The notes below the pieces were generated by a model. That model was given only the letters and a program-made list of their open reading frames with translations. It did no database searches and was not told the origin of the DNA. This document shows, piece after piece, positions 27,316 through 36,532 of a stretch of DNA of 64,000 nt (positions are counted from its first letter, which is position 1; the number at the start of each line of letters is the position of its first letter). The stretch is from assembly GCF_902706095.1 (NCBI RefSeq), contig NZ_CACSJP010000003.1:186001-250000 (forward strand), in the 5' to 3' direction. The DNA is from Rhizobium sp. 18065 (GTDB lineage Bacteria; Pseudomonadota; Alphaproteobacteria; Rhizobiales; Rhizobiaceae). The position numbers and the translations under genes were made by a program.

Positions 27316-28206
27316 CTATCTCCGGTTCATCTGTTTTGGATCCAGCGCGTCGCGCAGGCCATCACCCAGAAGGTTGAAGGCAAGGCTTACCGAAAGGATC
27401 GCGAGGCCGGGATAGGTGACGAGCCACCAACTGTCGATCATGTAGCGCCTGCCGGTGGCAATCATCGCGCCCCATTCCGGCATGGGCGGCTGGGCCCCAA
27501 GGCCAAGAAAGCCAAGACCGGCCGCGGTCAGGATCACGGTCGCCATGTTAAGGGTGAGACGGATCAGAACCGATGGCAGACACATCGGCACGATTGATTT
27601 GATGATGATGCGCAACGACGACGCCCCCTGCAGGCGCGCAGCCGCGATATAGTCGGCCTTGCGGAATGTCAGCGTCTCGGCACGCGCCAGGCGGGCGATC
27701 GGTGGCCAGGATGTCAGCGCGATGGCGATGATCGCATTGTTGAGGCTCGGTCCGAGCGCTGCAACAAATGCAAGTGACAGGATGAGGCTCGGAAAGGAGA
27801 GGAATATGTCGGTGATACGCATCATCACCGTATCCAGCCGGCCGCCAAAATAGCCCGCCGTCGTGCCCACCAGAAGGCCGATTGGACCAACAACGATCGA
27901 CACCAGGAAAATGATCGTCAGCGTGATGCGCGAACCCCAGACGAGACGGCTGAAGATATCGCGGCCGAGTTCGTCCGTCCCAAACAGATGCCCGGCACCC
28001 GGCGCCTGCAATGTGATGTTGAGATCCTGTACATAGGGATCATGTGTTGCCACAAGGGGTGCAAAAATCGCGGTAACGATCAATATCGACAGTACGACAA
28101 GGCCAAAGGCAGATGTTGGGCTTCGCATCAGGAAGGTCAGGATATTGCCAAGTGCAATGATGGGCTCCGGAAGGCGTCGCGGCGCGTGATTGGTGGGTTG
28201 GGTCAT
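27316..28206 (-). CDS. Oligopeptide-class ABC permease, DppC-like
   Basis: 296 residues, about six membrane spans. N-terminal extension, first span SAFGLVVLSILIVTAIFAPLV, then the family signature HLFGTDELGRDIFSRLVWGSR, and the coupling motif AARLQGASSLRIIIKSI. Overlaps the upstream permease gene by four bases. Forms a heterodimeric channel with it. Confidence 0.92.
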   Translation of the reverse strand: MTQPTNHAPRRLPEPIIALGNILTFLMRSPTSAFGLVVLSILIVTAIFAPLVATHDPYVQDLNITLQAPGAGHLFGTDELGRDIFSRLVWGSRITLTIIFLVSIVVGPIGLLVGTTAGYFGGRLDTVMMRITDIFLSFPSLILSLAFVAALGPSLNNAIIAIALTSWPPIARLARAETLTFRKADYIAAARLQGASSLRIIIKSIVPMCLPSVLIRLTLNMATVILTAAGLGFLGLGAQPPMPEWGAMIATGRRYMIDSWWLVTYPGLAILSVSLAFNLLGDGLRDALDPKQMNRR

Positions 28207-29222
28207 CGTGTCCTCGGGTCAAACAGCTTGTAGAGGAGATCGGAGAGCAGATTGAGCCCGATGAAAATCACCCCAACGATCAGGACGCAGGTCATCACCG
28301 CGTTCATGTCGCCAATGATCAGATTGCTGGTCAGATATTGGCCAAAGCCCGGCCAGGCAAAGACGGTTTCGATCAGCACGGCACCTTCCAACAGGGAGCC
28401 ATAGGCCAGCGCGACGATCGTCACGAGCTGGACGCGTATGTTGCCAAAAGCATGCCGCCATATAGTCTGATTGCGCGACAGGCCCTTGACGCGTGCTGTT
28501 GTCACATATTCCTGGCCGAGTTGGTCGAGCATGAAGCTGCGGGTCATTCTGGTGATGTAGGCCGACGACGAATAGCCGAGAAGGGACGCGGGCAGGATCA
28601 GATGATTGATTGCCGAATAGAAGACATCCATGTCGCCGGCCAGAAGACTGTCGATCAACAGGAAGCCGGTCCGGTCGGGTATCATGCCGATGTAGAACTG
28701 GCTCATGCGACCGCTTCCGCCAACCCAGCCGAGATGGGCGTAAAATACAATCAGCGCAATCATGCCGGTCCAGAAAATGGGCATGGAATGGCCGAACAGG
28801 CTGAACACGCGCACAAGATGATCGGGCCAGCGATCCTTGTTGACCGCCGCAATGACGCCCATCGTCACGCCTAGGCTTGCGCCGATCAGGATGGCGAATG
28901 TTGCAAGTTCGATTGTTGCCGGCATGACATGAAGGATGTCATCGATGACGGGTTTTCCGGTGCGGATCGATGTGCCGAAATTGCCCGTCAGCACGTCGCC
29001 CAGGTAGAGCAGGAACTGTTCCCAGATGGGCCTGTCGAGACCAAGTGCGAGAAAGACCTGGTCATAGGTTTCGCGCGTGGCATCCTCGCCGACAATCGCG
29101 CGCACCGGATCGGCCGGCATGAGGCGACCGATGAAAAAGGTCAGAACCAGTAGCCCGAGCAGCGTTACGGCAATCGTGCCGATCTGGCTCACGGCACCGT
29201 AGAACGACGGGCGTCTTATCAT
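28203..29222 (-). CDS. Oligopeptide-class ABC permease, DppB-like
   Basis: 339 residues from the ATG at 29222, directly after a strong ribosome site (cggagga); a longer in-frame start 13 codons upstream was rejected. Features: first span TIAVTLLGLLVLTFFIGRLMPADPV, the loop GDVLTGNFGTSI, the coupling motif TTARVKGLSRNQTIWRHA, and the ending LLSDLLYKLFDPRTR. First gene of the four-gene leftward transport operon. Confidence 0.92.
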   Translation of the reverse strand: MIRRPSFYGAVSQIGTIAVTLLGLLVLTFFIGRLMPADPVRAIVGEDATRETYDQVFLALGLDRPIWEQFLLYLGDVLTGNFGTSIRTGKPVIDDILHVMPATIELATFAILIGASLGVTMGVIAAVNKDRWPDHLVRVFSLFGHSMPIFWTGMIALIVFYAHLGWVGGSGRMSQFYIGMIPDRTGFLLIDSLLAGDMDVFYSAINHLILPASLLGYSSSAYITRMTRSFMLDQLGQEYVTTARVKGLSRNQTIWRHAFGNIRVQLVTIVALAYGSLLEGAVLIETVFAWPGFGQYLTSNLIIGDMNAVMTCVLIVGVIFIGLNLLSDLLYKLFDPRTR

Positions 29223-29673
29223 AAATCCTCCGCATGTCTCCGCCGCCTGATCGGGCGGCAATTACAGGCTCCCCATCCTGTACGACAACTATATAACAAG
29301 TTGCCGCAATCTTGTGAGCATGTCAAGGCCGTGTATGGCCGACCAGGTCGCCGTGCCGCAGGATGACAGGGTCTTTCATCTGGTGGGGGCTAGATACAAG
29401 GCCAGCTGTGTTCGCAAATTCCTGGGAAAATATGTGTAGCGCGCAAGTAAGGCCGACGCTGTGGCGCGATGTATGCCCTCATGCCGGCACGCTTTTCGGC
29501 CGTCTTCAGAGCTGGCCCGGAATGGCCGTATATGATCTTTTTTGGCTTGGCGTCCCGTTCAATTTCATCCGGCGGGGAAGTTTGGGCCGAATGTCTGCGC
29601 ATTTCCCAGTCGGGCCCTGTGGGTGGCAGGTGCATGAAGGTCGGGTGTAAGTTGTCGGACTTGTTCCTGCGGC
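29223..29673. other. Intergenic region upstream of leftward transporter operon
   Basis: About 450 bp between the GntR gene and the permease operon. No convincing gene: a 95-codon rightward frame has Cys/Trp-rich sequence resembling nothing known. Dyad CAACT-N8-AGTTG at 29286-29303, 64 bp before the permease start, is in a good position for an operator or -10 region (tatataac). Confidence 0.45.
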
Positions 29674-30426
29674 TCAGCCCGCCAGTTGCGGCGTTTCATC
29701 GCTTCGCTTGGTGCGCAGCAGGGCCTTGTAGCGTTCGAGGCTGCCGCGAAGATGGGTGCGCATATGCACGCGGGCGGATTCCGCGTCGCCTTCGATGATG
29801 GCATCGACGATCCGCCCATGTTCCTCCTGCAAATTGAGATTGTAGTCCTTTGGACGGGCGCCAGGCTCTGCTCCTTGCAATTCCCCGCGGGGAATGATGC
29901 CTGTCCGGATCAGTTGGAGAAACTCGACAAAGCGGCGGTTCTGCGTGGCTTCGGCAATCGCCAGATGCAGGGCGAAGTCCGCGTCGCGTGTCGGGGCGCC
30001 GTGTATCAGGCACTCTCGGATATGGTTGTGTGCCTCGAGTATTGCCTCGATCTGAGTTGCGGATCGCCTTGATGCGGCAAGGGCCGCCGATTCCACTTCG
30101 AACACGGTCCTGATTTCGAGGAGTTCGATCACCGAGGAGACCCGGTCTGGATCGAGGTTGTGGAAGGGCTGCGCTTTTGCGTTGACTTCAAGCGCGAAGA
30201 CGCCGGCCCCTTTGCGCGCCTCAACGAGGCCGCCTGCGCGCAATATGGCGATGGCCTCGCGAACCACGGCCCGACTGACGGAGTATTCGCGAGTGAGTTC
30301 GTTTTCGCTCGGCAGGCGCGAACCGGGCGCAAACTTTCCAGCCTCAATGTCGCGACGCAGATCCGTGCTGATCCTGGAGACGAGCGACTCGCCCCGTCTT
30401 TCGGTTCTGGCGGTTTCGTTGGTCAT
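29674..30426 (-). CDS. GntR/FadR-family regulator (FCD domain)
   Basis: 250 residues. N-terminal winged helix (LRRDIEAGKFAPGSRLPSENELTREYSVSRAVVREAI) and C-terminal FCD effector domain with metal-ligand-type residues (Asp and His in DADFALHLAIAEAT and EEHGRIVDAI). FCD regulators usually respond to organic or sugar acids, in keeping with the enolase-superfamily gene of the same module. Probably controls the transport operons at 22029-25512 and 25714-29222. Confidence 0.9.
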   Translation of the reverse strand: MTNETARTERRGESLVSRISTDLRRDIEAGKFAPGSRLPSENELTREYSVSRAVVREAIAILRAGGLVEARKGAGVFALEVNAKAQPFHNLDPDRVSSVIELLEIRTVFEVESAALAASRRSATQIEAILEAHNHIRECLIHGAPTRDADFALHLAIAEATQNRRFVEFLQLIRTGIIPRGELQGAEPGARPKDYNLNLQEEHGRIVDAIIEGDAESARVHMRTHLRGSLERYKALLRTKRSDETPQLAG

Positions 30427-30484
30427 GTCTCGGTCTCCCGCAGAATCTGTCAGGCAGCTTTGATCAGGTTCAATGCCAATCCTA

Positions 30485-30508
30485 TGCCAGCAGTATAGTT
30501 AACTGGCA
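30485..30508. promoter_or_regulatory. Inverted repeat upstream of GntR gene
   Basis: TGCCAG-N12-CTGGCA, about 60 bp before the GntR start, with a nested AGTTAACT core in the spacer. Plausible autoregulatory site. Confidence 0.45.
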
Positions 30509-30609
30509 AGGCCCCAGTTGTCGTTCGGGCCGATCGGGCGGTCGTCGCGCGGCTTCGATGATCGGCGCGTGCCGTCGCCGGTCTTGGAGCTGATGCCTTT
30601 GTGCGAAAC

Positions 30610-31632
30610 TCAGAGGTTTTCCTTCAGTAGTACTTCGATCCGGATCTTTTCCTGTGACGCCAATGGCGCGCGAAGATCGGTGCGTGCGCGCATGATCCTG
30701 AGGGCGCTCCTAACGGCATGTCCGGGATCCTGCGCGATAATCGTGTCGATCCGCTCATCCCTGAGTGCGGCTTCGGTGAACGGCGTGCGTTCATGCACAA
30801 CAACCGTCAATGCGCGGATGTCGCTGCAGTGCTCTATCGCCCAGACGGGGATGCGAGCCTCCGCGCTCAGAATGTAGGCGGCTTTGATGTCGCGATTGTT
30901 TTCCAGGGTCCTTTGTATGATCGTCTGAGCACGGCGCTCATCGCCATAGGTTTCGAGTGACGGAAGACCTTTCAGGTGGCCGAACTGACGGTTGATGATG
31001 TTGTCGAAGCCGAGCCTGCGCTCGATGCTGTCCTGAGCCATCATGGTTTCGGCGATGACCATGATCTGCCCGGCCTCGTGCCCGAGGAAGCGTCCGATAA
31101 TTTTTCCGGCCGTAGCGCCGGCGGCAAAGTTGTCGATGCCGACGAAGTCGGTATTGTCGAGCTTCTCCTGGCCGGAGAGAAACTGCACGACCTTGGTGCC
31201 GCGCTCAAGCAGTCTTGCCATCGCATCGCGTACCTGTGGTGATTCCGGCGCCATGATGGCGACGCCGTCGATGCGGCTGCTGTCGATCGATGACAGGTAT
31301 TTGGCGACCTGATGCGGATCGTTGATCGGGATCTGCTCGACGTCGACGAGCGTGAGGTCGGATTTGACCGCTTCGCGTGCCTCATCCACCCGCTGGAGCA
31401 ATTCCAGGAGGTATTGGTCACCCGACACGGGCAGCAGGAAGAGGAAGCGGTAGGTCTTGTTTCGGGCAAGGTTCACTGCCGCCGGATTTCGGATAAATCC
31501 AATCCGTTCAATCGCTTCGTTGACCTTTTGCGATGATGTCTTGCTGACGAAGGGTCGGTCATTGAGGACACGATCAACCGTCGCCAGGCTGACGCCGGCG
31601 GCTTCGGCAAGGTCTTTCGCTGTCGGCCGCAT
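30610..31632 (-). CDS. LacI-family regulator of glycerone-kinase transport operon
   Basis: 340 residues from the ATG at 31632 (aaaggagacggc upstream). Helix-turn-helix TAKDLAEAAGVSLATVDRVLNDRP at the N-terminus, then a ribose-binding-protein-like effector domain. The recognition helix reads VSLATVDRVL, the variant common in rhizobial polyol regulators. Diverges from a CUT1 transport operon across 299 bp containing two identical palindromes, which are its likely operators. Confidence 0.88.
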   Translation of the reverse strand: MRPTAKDLAEAAGVSLATVDRVLNDRPFVSKTSSQKVNEAIERIGFIRNPAAVNLARNKTYRFLFLLPVSGDQYLLELLQRVDEAREAVKSDLTLVDVEQIPINDPHQVAKYLSSIDSSRIDGVAIMAPESPQVRDAMARLLERGTKVVQFLSGQEKLDNTDFVGIDNFAAGATAGKIIGRFLGHEAGQIMVIAETMMAQDSIERRLGFDNIINRQFGHLKGLPSLETYGDERRAQTIIQRTLENNRDIKAAYILSAEARIPVWAIEHCSDIRALTVVVHERTPFTEAALRDERIDTIIAQDPGHAVRSALRIMRARTDLRAPLASQEKIRIEVLLKENL

Positions 31633-31706
31633 GCCGTCTCCTTTGAGTGTTCTCGTCAATGGTTCGATGGCTGCTTTTGCGACACATTTCGGCAAAAGGC
31701 AAGAAA

Positions 31707-31724
31707 TTGAGGTGCGCACCTCAA
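31707..31724. promoter_or_regulatory. LacI-type operator, copy 1
   Basis: Perfect 18-bp palindrome TTGAGGTGCGCACCTCAA centred on CG. Identical to a second copy 30 bp away. It lies 75 bp upstream of the regulator start, in the divergent promoter region. Confidence 0.8.
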
Positions 31725-31736
31725 AAATCTCTTGCA

Positions 31737-31754
31737 TTGAGGTGCGCACCTCAA
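31737..31754. promoter_or_regulatory. LacI-type operator, copy 2
   Basis: Second perfect copy of TTGAGGTGCGCACCTCAA, centre to centre 30 bp from the first (about three turns), allowing two dimers on the same face of the helix. Confidence 0.8.
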
Positions 31755-31931
31755 CTATCACTGTCTCCAGCATCAAGCGGCTCGGTCGATGGGGATCGGC
31801 GGAGCGCATTGCTGTTGAGGCCAGGGAGGATGGCGGCCTGTCGCAATCTTGACTTCTGCGCCAAGGGGCTCCGCACGGGGCGTTTTCGTTTCCTGATGGA
31901 GGTCGGGAGGCACAAAGGGAGGTTTTCGATC

Positions 31932-33266
31932 ATGAGGTCCAAACTACTGAAATCCGCTACTGCCGTCGGCGTGTTCGTCGGTCTCGGCGCAGTGACTGCG
32001 ACATCGGCCAGGGCCGATGATCTGACTCTTTGCTGGGCGGCCTGGGATCCGGCCAATGCGCTGGTTGAGCTCAGCAAGGACTTCGAGGCCAAGTCCGGCC
32101 ACACGATGAAGTTTGAATTCGTGCCATGGCCTAACTTTGCTGATCGCATGCTCAACGAGCTGAATTCCGGCGGCAAGCTCTGTGACCTGATGATCGGCGA
32201 CAGTCAGTGGATCGGCGGTGCTGCGGAGAACGGCCAGTACATCAAGCTCAATGATTTCTTCGACAAGGAAGGTATCAAGATGAGCGATTTCATCCCGGCT
32301 ACCGTGACGGGTTATTCCGAATGGCCAAAAAACACCCCGAATTATTGGGCGCTGCCGGCATTCGGTGACGTGGTAGGCTGGACCTATCGCAAGGACTGGT
32401 TTGCAAGGCCCGAGCTTCAGGGCGAATTCAAAAGCAAATATGGCCGCGAACTGGCCGTGCCCAAGACCTTTGCCGAATTGAAGGATATTGCCGAGTTCTT
32501 CCAAGGGAGGGATATCGACGGCACCAAGGTCTATGGAGCGGCAATCTATTCCGAGCGTGGCTCGGAGGGCATTACCATGGGGGCCATGGATGTGCTCTAC
32601 AGCTACGGCTTCAGCTACGACAATCCCGACAAGCCCTATGAACTGGAAGGTTTCGTCAATTCGCCGGATGCTATCGCCGGCCTGGAATTCTACAAGGCGC
32701 TCTATGATTGCTGCACGCCGCCCGGCTCTTCGGATGCTTATATGTCCGAAAACATCGATGCCTATAAATCCGGACAGGTCGCACTTCAGATGAACTTCGC
32801 CTTCATCTGGCCGGGCATTCATGCAGACGCCAAGGTTGGCGGCGAGAAGTCGGGCTATTTCGCCAATCCTGCAGGCCCAGGCGGCAAGCAGCTTGCCCAG
32901 CTCGGTGGCCAGGGCATCTCCGTCGTTGCTGCGTCGGAAAAGCAGGCTGCGGCGCTCGAATACATCAAATGGTTCGCGCAGCCTGAGATCCAGGCCAAGT
33001 GGTGGAGCCTCGGCGGCTACTCGGCTCTGCGCGCGGTGGTCGAGGATCCAGGTTTTGCCACCAGCCAACCCTATGCGCAGACCTTCCTCGATTCCATGGC
33101 GATCGTGAAGGATTTCTGGGCCGAGCCCTCCTATGCGTCCCTGCTTCAGGCGTCGCAGAAGCGTTTCCATGACTATGTCGTGGCTGGGCAGGGCACGTCG
33201 AAGGAGGCGCTGGATGGCCTGGTGAAGGACTGGACCGACGTCTTCGAGGATGAAGGCAAGTACTGA
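31932..33266 (+). CDS. CUT1 sugar/polyol ABC binding protein
   Basis: 444 residues. Extracellular solute-binding protein family 1. Signal peptide starting MRSKLLKSATAVGVFVGLGA, cleavage near ARA-DD (about residue 28). Mature protein opens DDLTLCWAAWDPANALVEL; later FVPWPNFADRMLNELNSG and WALPAFGDVVGWTYRKDW are typical of rhizobial polyol receptors. Ribosome site gggagg. Ligand unknown; the terminal glycerone kinase points to a triose, tetrose polyol or glycerol-like compound. Confidence 0.88.
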   Translation: MRSKLLKSATAVGVFVGLGAVTATSARADDLTLCWAAWDPANALVELSKDFEAKSGHTMKFEFVPWPNFADRMLNELNSGGKLCDLMIGDSQWIGGAAENGQYIKLNDFFDKEGIKMSDFIPATVTGYSEWPKNTPNYWALPAFGDVVGWTYRKDWFARPELQGEFKSKYGRELAVPKTFAELKDIAEFFQGRDIDGTKVYGAAIYSERGSEGITMGAMDVLYSYGFSYDNPDKPYELEGFVNSPDAIAGLEFYKALYDCCTPPGSSDAYMSENIDAYKSGQVALQMNFAFIWPGIHADAKVGGEKSGYFANPAGPGGKQLAQLGGQGISVVAASEKQAAALEYIKWFAQPEIQAKWWSLGGYSALRAVVEDPGFATSQPYAQTFLDSMAIVKDFWAEPSYASLLQASQKRFHDYVVAGQGTSKEALDGLVKDWTDVFEDEGKY

Positions 33267-33276
33267 TCCGCCGCCG

Positions 33277-33331
33277 GTCCGCCTTAGCGGACGGCAACAG
33301 GCAGGGCCGGGACCAATCATCCGGTCCTGCC
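33277..33331 (+). other. Two intercistronic stem-loops after binding protein
   Basis: GTCCGC-ctta-GCGGAC (33277-33292), then an 11-bp stem GGCAGGGCCGG/CCGGTCCTGCC with one G-U pair and 10-nt loop (33300-33331). They fill the 94-bp gap before the permease gene; no T-run, so more likely stabilisers or attenuators than terminators. Confidence 0.6.
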
Positions 33332-33360
33332 ATTCATCCTACATATGTTGAGGGGGTGTC

Positions 33361-34308
33361 ATGTCCGATACACCGATAGACCGGATTGCACAGGCGACGC
33401 CGCCGGCTGTGGCAAGGCGGATCACCGGCCTTTCCGACCGCTCCATTGCCTGGCTGTTCGTGGCGCCGTCGATTGTCCTTCTGCTTGCGGTCAATATTTT
33501 CCCGCTCATTTGGACGATCCGGCTGAGTTTCACCAATTTCCGCGTCAACCGCCCCAATGCCGAGATCGAGTTCATCGGATTGCAGAATTATCGACGCATC
33601 CTGACTGACCCCGATATCTGGCTGACAATGCAGGCCACTGCCCATTTCCTGATCTGGACGATCGTGCTCCAGGTCTTGTTGGGGTTTTCACTCGCCTATC
33701 TGATCAACAAGAAGTTTCGCGGCAACGATCTTTGGACGACGCTGATCGTCTTGCCGATGATGCTAAGCCCGGCCGTGGTCGGCAATTTCTGGACTTTCCT
33801 CTATCAGCCGCAGATCGGCCTTTTCAACTACGCCGTGAGCTTCTTTACCGGTGCGGATCCTTCCAGCTTCTCGATGATCGCCAATGTCAATCTGGCGCCC
33901 TGGGCCATTATCATTGTCGATACCTGGATGTGGACGCCTTTCGTCATGCTGATCTGTTTGGCGGGACTGCGCTCGATTCCAGACAGTATCTATGAAGCGG
34001 CGGAATGTGACCGCGCCAGCAAATGGCGCCAGTTCTGGACAATCACCATACCCATGGTGCTGCCGTTCCTGATGTTGGCGGTGCTGTTTCGCGGCATCGA
34101 GAATTTCAAGATGTTCGATCTCGTGGTGCAACTGACCGGCGGTGGCCCCGGCTCTGTGACGGAACTGACCTCGATCAACCTGAAGCGCGAAGCCTTCGAG
34201 AAGTGGCGGACAGGTTACGCCTCCGCCTATGCGGTCATTCTCTTCGTGACTGTGTTTGGTTTGGCGTCGATCTACGTCAAGGCCTTGAACAAGGTGAAAC
34301 AGAGATGA
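33361..34308 (+). CDS. CUT1 ABC permease (MalF type)
   Basis: 315 residues, six membrane spans. First span WLFVAPSIVLLLAVNIFPLIW, a NYRRILTDPDIW loop, and the EAAECDRASKWRQFWTITIP coupling motif; ends with the LTGGGPGSVTEL segment typical of the MalF-like half. ATG at 33361 is preceded by gaggggg. Overlaps the next permease by four bases. Confidence 0.92.
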   Translation: MSDTPIDRIAQATPPAVARRITGLSDRSIAWLFVAPSIVLLLAVNIFPLIWTIRLSFTNFRVNRPNAEIEFIGLQNYRRILTDPDIWLTMQATAHFLIWTIVLQVLLGFSLAYLINKKFRGNDLWTTLIVLPMMLSPAVVGNFWTFLYQPQIGLFNYAVSFFTGADPSSFSMIANVNLAPWAIIIVDTWMWTPFVMLICLAGLRSIPDSIYEAAECDRASKWRQFWTITIPMVLPFLMLAVLFRGIENFKMFDLVVQLTGGGPGSVTELTSINLKREAFEKWRTGYASAYAVILFVTVFGLASIYVKALNKVKQR

Positions 34309-35246
34309 GCAGCTATTCCGTTACAGAACCGTCGCTGCGCCAGAAATGGCTCGCCGGCACCCTGGTGATCTTGTATGCGGTGGTCACCATCCTGCCGCTG
34401 GTCTGGATCATCACCACCGGCTTCAAGTCGCCCTCCGACGCCATCGCCTATCCTCCCAAGATCGTTTTCGAACCGACGCTGGAAGGTTATGTGAACCTTT
34501 TCACCACCCGTACGCGCGTCTCCGAAGAAACGCTGCAGCAGTTGGGCGAGCCGAAGACCTGGTATGAGCGGATCGTTCGCAAGGATGGTCTGGTGATTGC
34601 CGGTCCGTCGCGCTTCGGCGAGCGGTTCACCAATTCGGTGATCATCGGCTTCGGTTCGACCGTGCTGTGCATCGTGCTTGGTACCGCTGCGGCCTATGCC
34701 TTCTCCCGTTTTCGGGTGCCGCTGAAGGATGATCTCCTGTTCTTCATCCTCTCGACCCGGATGATGCCGCCGATTGCGGTCGCAATCCCGATCTTTCTGA
34801 TGTTCCGCTCGCTCGGCCTGAGCGACACTCATGCCGGCATGATCCTGCTCTATACTGCGGTCAACCTGTCGCTTTCGGTCTGGCTACTGAAGGGCTTTAT
34901 CGACGAGATCCCGATCGAATACGAGGAGGCTGCGCTGATCGATGGCTACACGCGCTTCCAGGCGTTCTACAAGGTTGTGCTGCCGCAGGCGGCGACGGGC
35001 ATCGCTTCGACCGCCATCTTCTGCCTGATCTTCGCCTGGAACGAATATGCTTTTGCGGTCCTGTTGACCTCCGGCACGGCGCAGACGGCACCGCCCTTCA
35101 TTCCGACCATCATCGGCGTGGGCGGGCAGGACTGGCCGGCCGTTGCGGCCGGCGCCACACTATTCCTGGTTCCCGTGATGGTCTTCACCATCCTCCTGCG
35201 CAAGCATCTGCTTCGTGGCATCACTTTCGGAGCTGTCCGTAAATGA
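34305..35246 (+). CDS. CUT1 ABC permease (MalG type)
   Basis: 313 residues, six spans (first: WLAGTLVILYAVVTILPLVW). It has an insert of about 40 residues after the first span (TRVSEETLQQLGEPKTWYERIVRKDG) predicted to be periplasmic, larger than in many MalG proteins. Coupling motif EYEEAALIDGYTRFQAFYKV. ATGA overlap with the upstream permease, and a four-base overlap with the small gene that follows. Confidence 0.92.
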   Translation: MSSYSVTEPSLRQKWLAGTLVILYAVVTILPLVWIITTGFKSPSDAIAYPPKIVFEPTLEGYVNLFTTRTRVSEETLQQLGEPKTWYERIVRKDGLVIAGPSRFGERFTNSVIIGFGSTVLCIVLGTAAAYAFSRFRVPLKDDLLFFILSTRMMPPIAVAIPIFLMFRSLGLSDTHAGMILLYTAVNLSLSVWLLKGFIDEIPIEYEEAALIDGYTRFQAFYKVVLPQAATGIASTAIFCLIFAWNEYAFAVLLTSGTAQTAPPFIPTIIGVGGQDWPAVAAGATLFLVPVMVFTILLRKHLLRGITFGAVRK

Positions 35247-35431
35247 CTGAATTTCTGAATGGATTACTGCATATGCGACGCAGCGCCTGGGAGCTTGTCG
35301 CTTCCGTCCTGATCGCTTTAGGCGTCTTCATGCTCATGCAGCCCTTCGCTCTCTGGATGTTCTCATATTCCTTTGTTGTCACCCTGGTCGGCACGGTGAT
35401 GTTCATCATCGTCAGCCATTTTCCGGAGTGA
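35243..35431 (+). CDS. Small two-span membrane protein in transporter operon
   Basis: 62 residues with two hydrophobic stretches (about 16-33 and 37-58) joined by a tight turn: essentially a helical hairpin. The start overlaps the MalG-type permease stop by four bases (ATGA), and the ATPase gene begins 3 bp after its stop, so it is translated with the transporter. I do not recognise a named family. Small hydrophobic proteins also occur in rhizobial glycerol/polyol transport operons with two ATPases; a role in assembly or modulation of the permease is inference. Confidence 0.75.
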   Translation: MTEFLNGLLHMRRSAWELVASVLIALGVFMLMQPFALWMFSYSFVVTLVGTVMFIIVSHFPE

Positions 35432-35434
35432 AGC

Positions 35435-36532
35435 ATGGCCCAGATTCGTATTGAAAATGTGCGCAAGGAATTCGGAAGCTTCACGGCCGTCCAATCCTCC
35501 AGCTTCACGGTCGAGGACGGTGAGTTCTTCATGCTCCTTGGTCCCTCCGGCTGCGGCAAGACGACGACCTTGCGCATGATGGCAGGCCTCGAACTACCGA
35601 CCAGCGGTGAAATCTATATCGACGGCGAAGAAGTCGGCATGAAACGGGCGAGCCAGCGCGACATCGCCTTCGTTTTCCAGATGTTCGCGCTCTATCCACA
35701 CATGAACGTACGGCGCAACATTTCCTATCCACTCCTCAGTCAAGGTGTGCCCAGGGCAGAAGTCAGGCAGCGTGTAGCCGAGGTGGCCAATATCCTGAAA
35801 ATCGAGGATATCCTCGAAAGGCCTGTTGGCGGACTGTCCGGCGGCGACCGCCAGCGCGTGGCGCTCGGCCGGGCAATCGTGCGCCGACCCAAGGCCTTTT
35901 TCATGGATGAACCCCTTGGTGCACTGGATGCTGAGTTTCGCGAGCACATGGCTGAAGAGCTTCGCGCACTGCATGACCGCATGGGCGCGACGACGGTCTA
36001 TGTCACGCATGACCAACTCGAAGCCATGCAGATGGGCGATAAGATCGTGGTGATGAACCATGGTGTGGTCGAGCAGTTCGGCCGACCCCAGGAGATCTAT
36101 GATTGGCCGGCAACCAAGTTCGTTGCCAAGTTCATCGGTTCTCCGGCGATGAATTTCCTGGAATTCGAGGGCATGATCGGAAACGGCGCCGACAGCATCG
36201 ATCTGTCGGGTCAAAAAGTTCATGTTCCGGTGACCAGACAAGGCGCCAAGGGCAAGTTGACGCTCGGAGTGCGTCCCGAACATATCCGTTTTTCCGACGC
36301 CTCCGAATTTCGCGGCCGGGTCATTGCCACCGAATATCTCGGTACAACGCAGATCGTCACCATGTCGACCGCCAATGGGGTGCTGAAGGCACGGATCTCC
36401 TCCCACAAAGTGGTCAATCCAGGCGATCTCATCGGCCTGGAATTCGATGCGCGCACGCTCACCATCTTTACCGAGGAAAGAGGCCTGGCGCTGTTGTCGC
36501 AAGCGAATGAGGGGGTGCTGCGCCATGGCTGA
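35435..36532 (+). CDS. CUT1 ABC ATPase, first of two
   Basis: 365 residues. Walker A GPSGCGKTT at 36-44, signature LSGGDRQRVALGRAI (Asp instead of Gln/Glu after GG), Walker B AFFMDEPLGALD with GA-LD in place of the usual LSNLD, and a C-terminal TOBE/MalK-like regulatory domain. The deviations suggest a specialised member of an ATPase heterodimer. Overlaps the second ATPase gene by eight bases. Confidence 0.9.
   Translation: MAQIRIENVRKEFGSFTAVQSSSFTVEDGEFFMLLGPSGCGKTTTLRMMAGLELPTSGEIYIDGEEVGMKRASQRDIAFVFQMFALYPHMNVRRNISYPLLSQGVPRAEVRQRVAEVANILKIEDILERPVGGLSGGDRQRVALGRAIVRRPKAFFMDEPLGALDAEFREHMAEELRALHDRMGATTVYVTHDQLEAMQMGDKIVVMNHGVVEQFGRPQEIYDWPATKFVAKFIGSPAMNFLEFEGMIGNGADSIDLSGQKVHVPVTRQGAKGKLTLGVRPEHIRFSDASEFRGRVIATEYLGTTQIVTMSTANGVLKARISSHKVVNPGDLIGLEFDARTLTIFTEERGLALLSQANEGVLRHG

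Noticed and set aside
29363..29650. 95-codon frame between the GntR gene and the permease operon
   Set aside because: Cys/Trp-rich translation without family resemblance or ribosome site; likely chance.
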